Source: Candidatus Thorarchaeota archaeon (GTDB taxonomy: Archaea > Asgardarchaeota > Thorarchaeia > Thorarchaeales > Thorarchaeaceae). From it: a stretch of DNA of 6,393 nt. The stretch spans positions 1 to 6,393 of the forward strand of contig DAOWNS010000111.1 in NCBI GenBank assembly GCA_030642465.1, written 5' to 3'. The translations under genes and the position numbers were made by a program. Positions 6,115 to 6,393 of this stretch are shown here, piece by piece. Position 1 is the stretch's first letter, and each line of letters opens with the position of its first letter. Below the pieces are notes generated by a model that was not told the origin of the DNA, ran no database searches, and worked only from the letters and a program-made list of their open reading frames with translations.

Positions 6115-6122
6115 GGCATATA
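6115..6122 (-). promoter_or_regulatory. TATA-like box for the zinc-ribbon gene
   Basis: On the minus strand the segment reads gcgtatat, preceded by a purine-rich gaaa that could serve as a BRE. It is centred about 35 nt before the ATG at 6083, implying a leader of roughly 10 nt. It supports the shorter protein over a start at 6119 or 6176. Confidence 0.35.
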
Positions 6123-6226
6123 CGCTTTCTGAACAGGCACTAAGCGTACTAGAGCGCAACCGGTACATATCATCATGAGCGCCGCGCACCCAGAAGAGTC
6201 AAATCCAAATGAGTGCTGAGCAAATC

Positions 6227-6230
6227 GGAG
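6227..6230 (+). promoter_or_regulatory. Ribosome binding site of the DinB-like gene
   Basis: GGAG (in cggagat) stands 5 nt before the ATG at 6236. It favours this start over the in-frame ATG at 6209, which lacks such a site. A weak TATA-like tacatatc at 6164-6171 may supply the promoter. Confidence 0.5.
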
Positions 6231-6235
6231 ATCCC

Positions 6236-6393
6236 ATGAGCGAGGTCGACTTCATCAAGACTACAGCCATCTGCGCGAGAAACTGGCGGGACAGAGTTCT
6301 TGGCGAACTCACAGAATCCGGTTGCACAGATTTGTCATATCGGCCTAAGTCTGGCAAGCCTTCTGTGGGCTGCGTGTTGGCTCACCAAGCAAC
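6236..6393 (+). CDS. N-terminal part of a DinB-like (DinB_2/DUF664 type) protein, cut by the window end
   Basis: The first 52 residues of a plus-strand gene are present and the frame is open to the window end. The pattern is a helix (DFIKTTAICARNWRDRVLGEL, residues 5-25), then LTESGCTDLSYRPKSGKPSVGCVLAHQA. This matches the start of DinB-like four-helix-bundle proteins: 'LT.e.l..rP..g..SigwllgH.a', with the His (here His50) being the first of the usual metal ligands. Such proteins are metal-dependent; some act as thiol-dependent transferases (mycothiol or bacillithiol), many have no known role. The remaining ligands lie beyond the window. The ATG at 6236 is chosen for its Shine-Dalgarno site; a start at 6209 would add 9 residues. 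It is divergent from the zinc-ribbon gene, with 152 nt between the preferred starts. Confidence 0.65.
   Translation, partial: MSEVDFIKTTAICARNWRDRVLGELTESGCTDLSYRPKSGKPSVGCVLAHQA

Noticed and set aside
6084..6176. A longer zinc-ribbon protein starting at 6176, whose CTGC would add another Cys pair
   Set aside because: The Cys pair is tempting as a third knuckle, but no ribosome binding site precedes 6176, whereas both a TATA-like box and a GGGTG support 6083. Not fully excluded.
1..6393. A defence, mobile-element or biosynthetic system
   Set aside because: No nuclease-effector pair, transposase, integrase, reverse transcriptase, toxin-antitoxin pair or repeat-spacer array is visible; the genes look like ordinary chromosomal ones.

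Overview
The window is a compact, mostly protein-coding stretch of mixed base composition from a prokaryote, most likely an archaeon. TATA-like boxes lie about 30-35 nt upstream of several starts and imply leaderless or very short-leader transcripts. Internal genes use Shine-Dalgarno sites, and there is a small orphan zinc-ribbon protein. Gene content would fit an Asgard or other uncultured archaeal lineage, but this is an impression rather than proof, and a bacterium is not excluded. No RNA gene, CRISPR array, insertion sequence or attachment site is visible.

Layout. Positions 1-258 (+) hold the C-terminal end of an unrecognised protein with short Gly-Leu-Lys repeats and an acidic tail, followed by a good hairpin at 278-299. 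On the minus strand, 4055 to 329 encodes two overlapping ABC exporter half-transporters. The upstream gene (4055-2130) has a canonical LSGGQ signature but Asp in place of the catalytic Walker B Glu. The downstream gene (2137-329) has the catalytic Glu but a deviant LSEGE signature. Together they make the classic asymmetric heterodimeric exporter of the TM287/288, BmrCD and LmrCD kind, with one consensus and one degenerate ATP site. The upstream subunit also carries about 44 extra residues in its nucleotide-binding domain that read as three extra copies of the native beta-hairpin next to them. Upstream of this operon, also on the minus strand, is a stand-alone short flavodoxin (4544-4128).

Divergent from the flavodoxin, the plus strand carries an endonuclease III (nth, 4629-5357) with its catalytic Lys/Asp pair and [4Fe-4S] cysteines, then a TIGR04076-like small protein (5417-5719). 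Converging on that, with 7 nt between stops, is a minus-strand zinc-ribbon protein (6083-5727). The window ends in the start of a plus-strand DinB-like four-helix-bundle protein (6236 onward).

The genes do not form one obvious pathway: an exporter, a flavodoxin, a base-excision repair enzyme and small orphan proteins. I see no clear multi-gene defence, mobile or biosynthetic system. The observation most worth following is the repeated hairpin insert in the ABC subunit.
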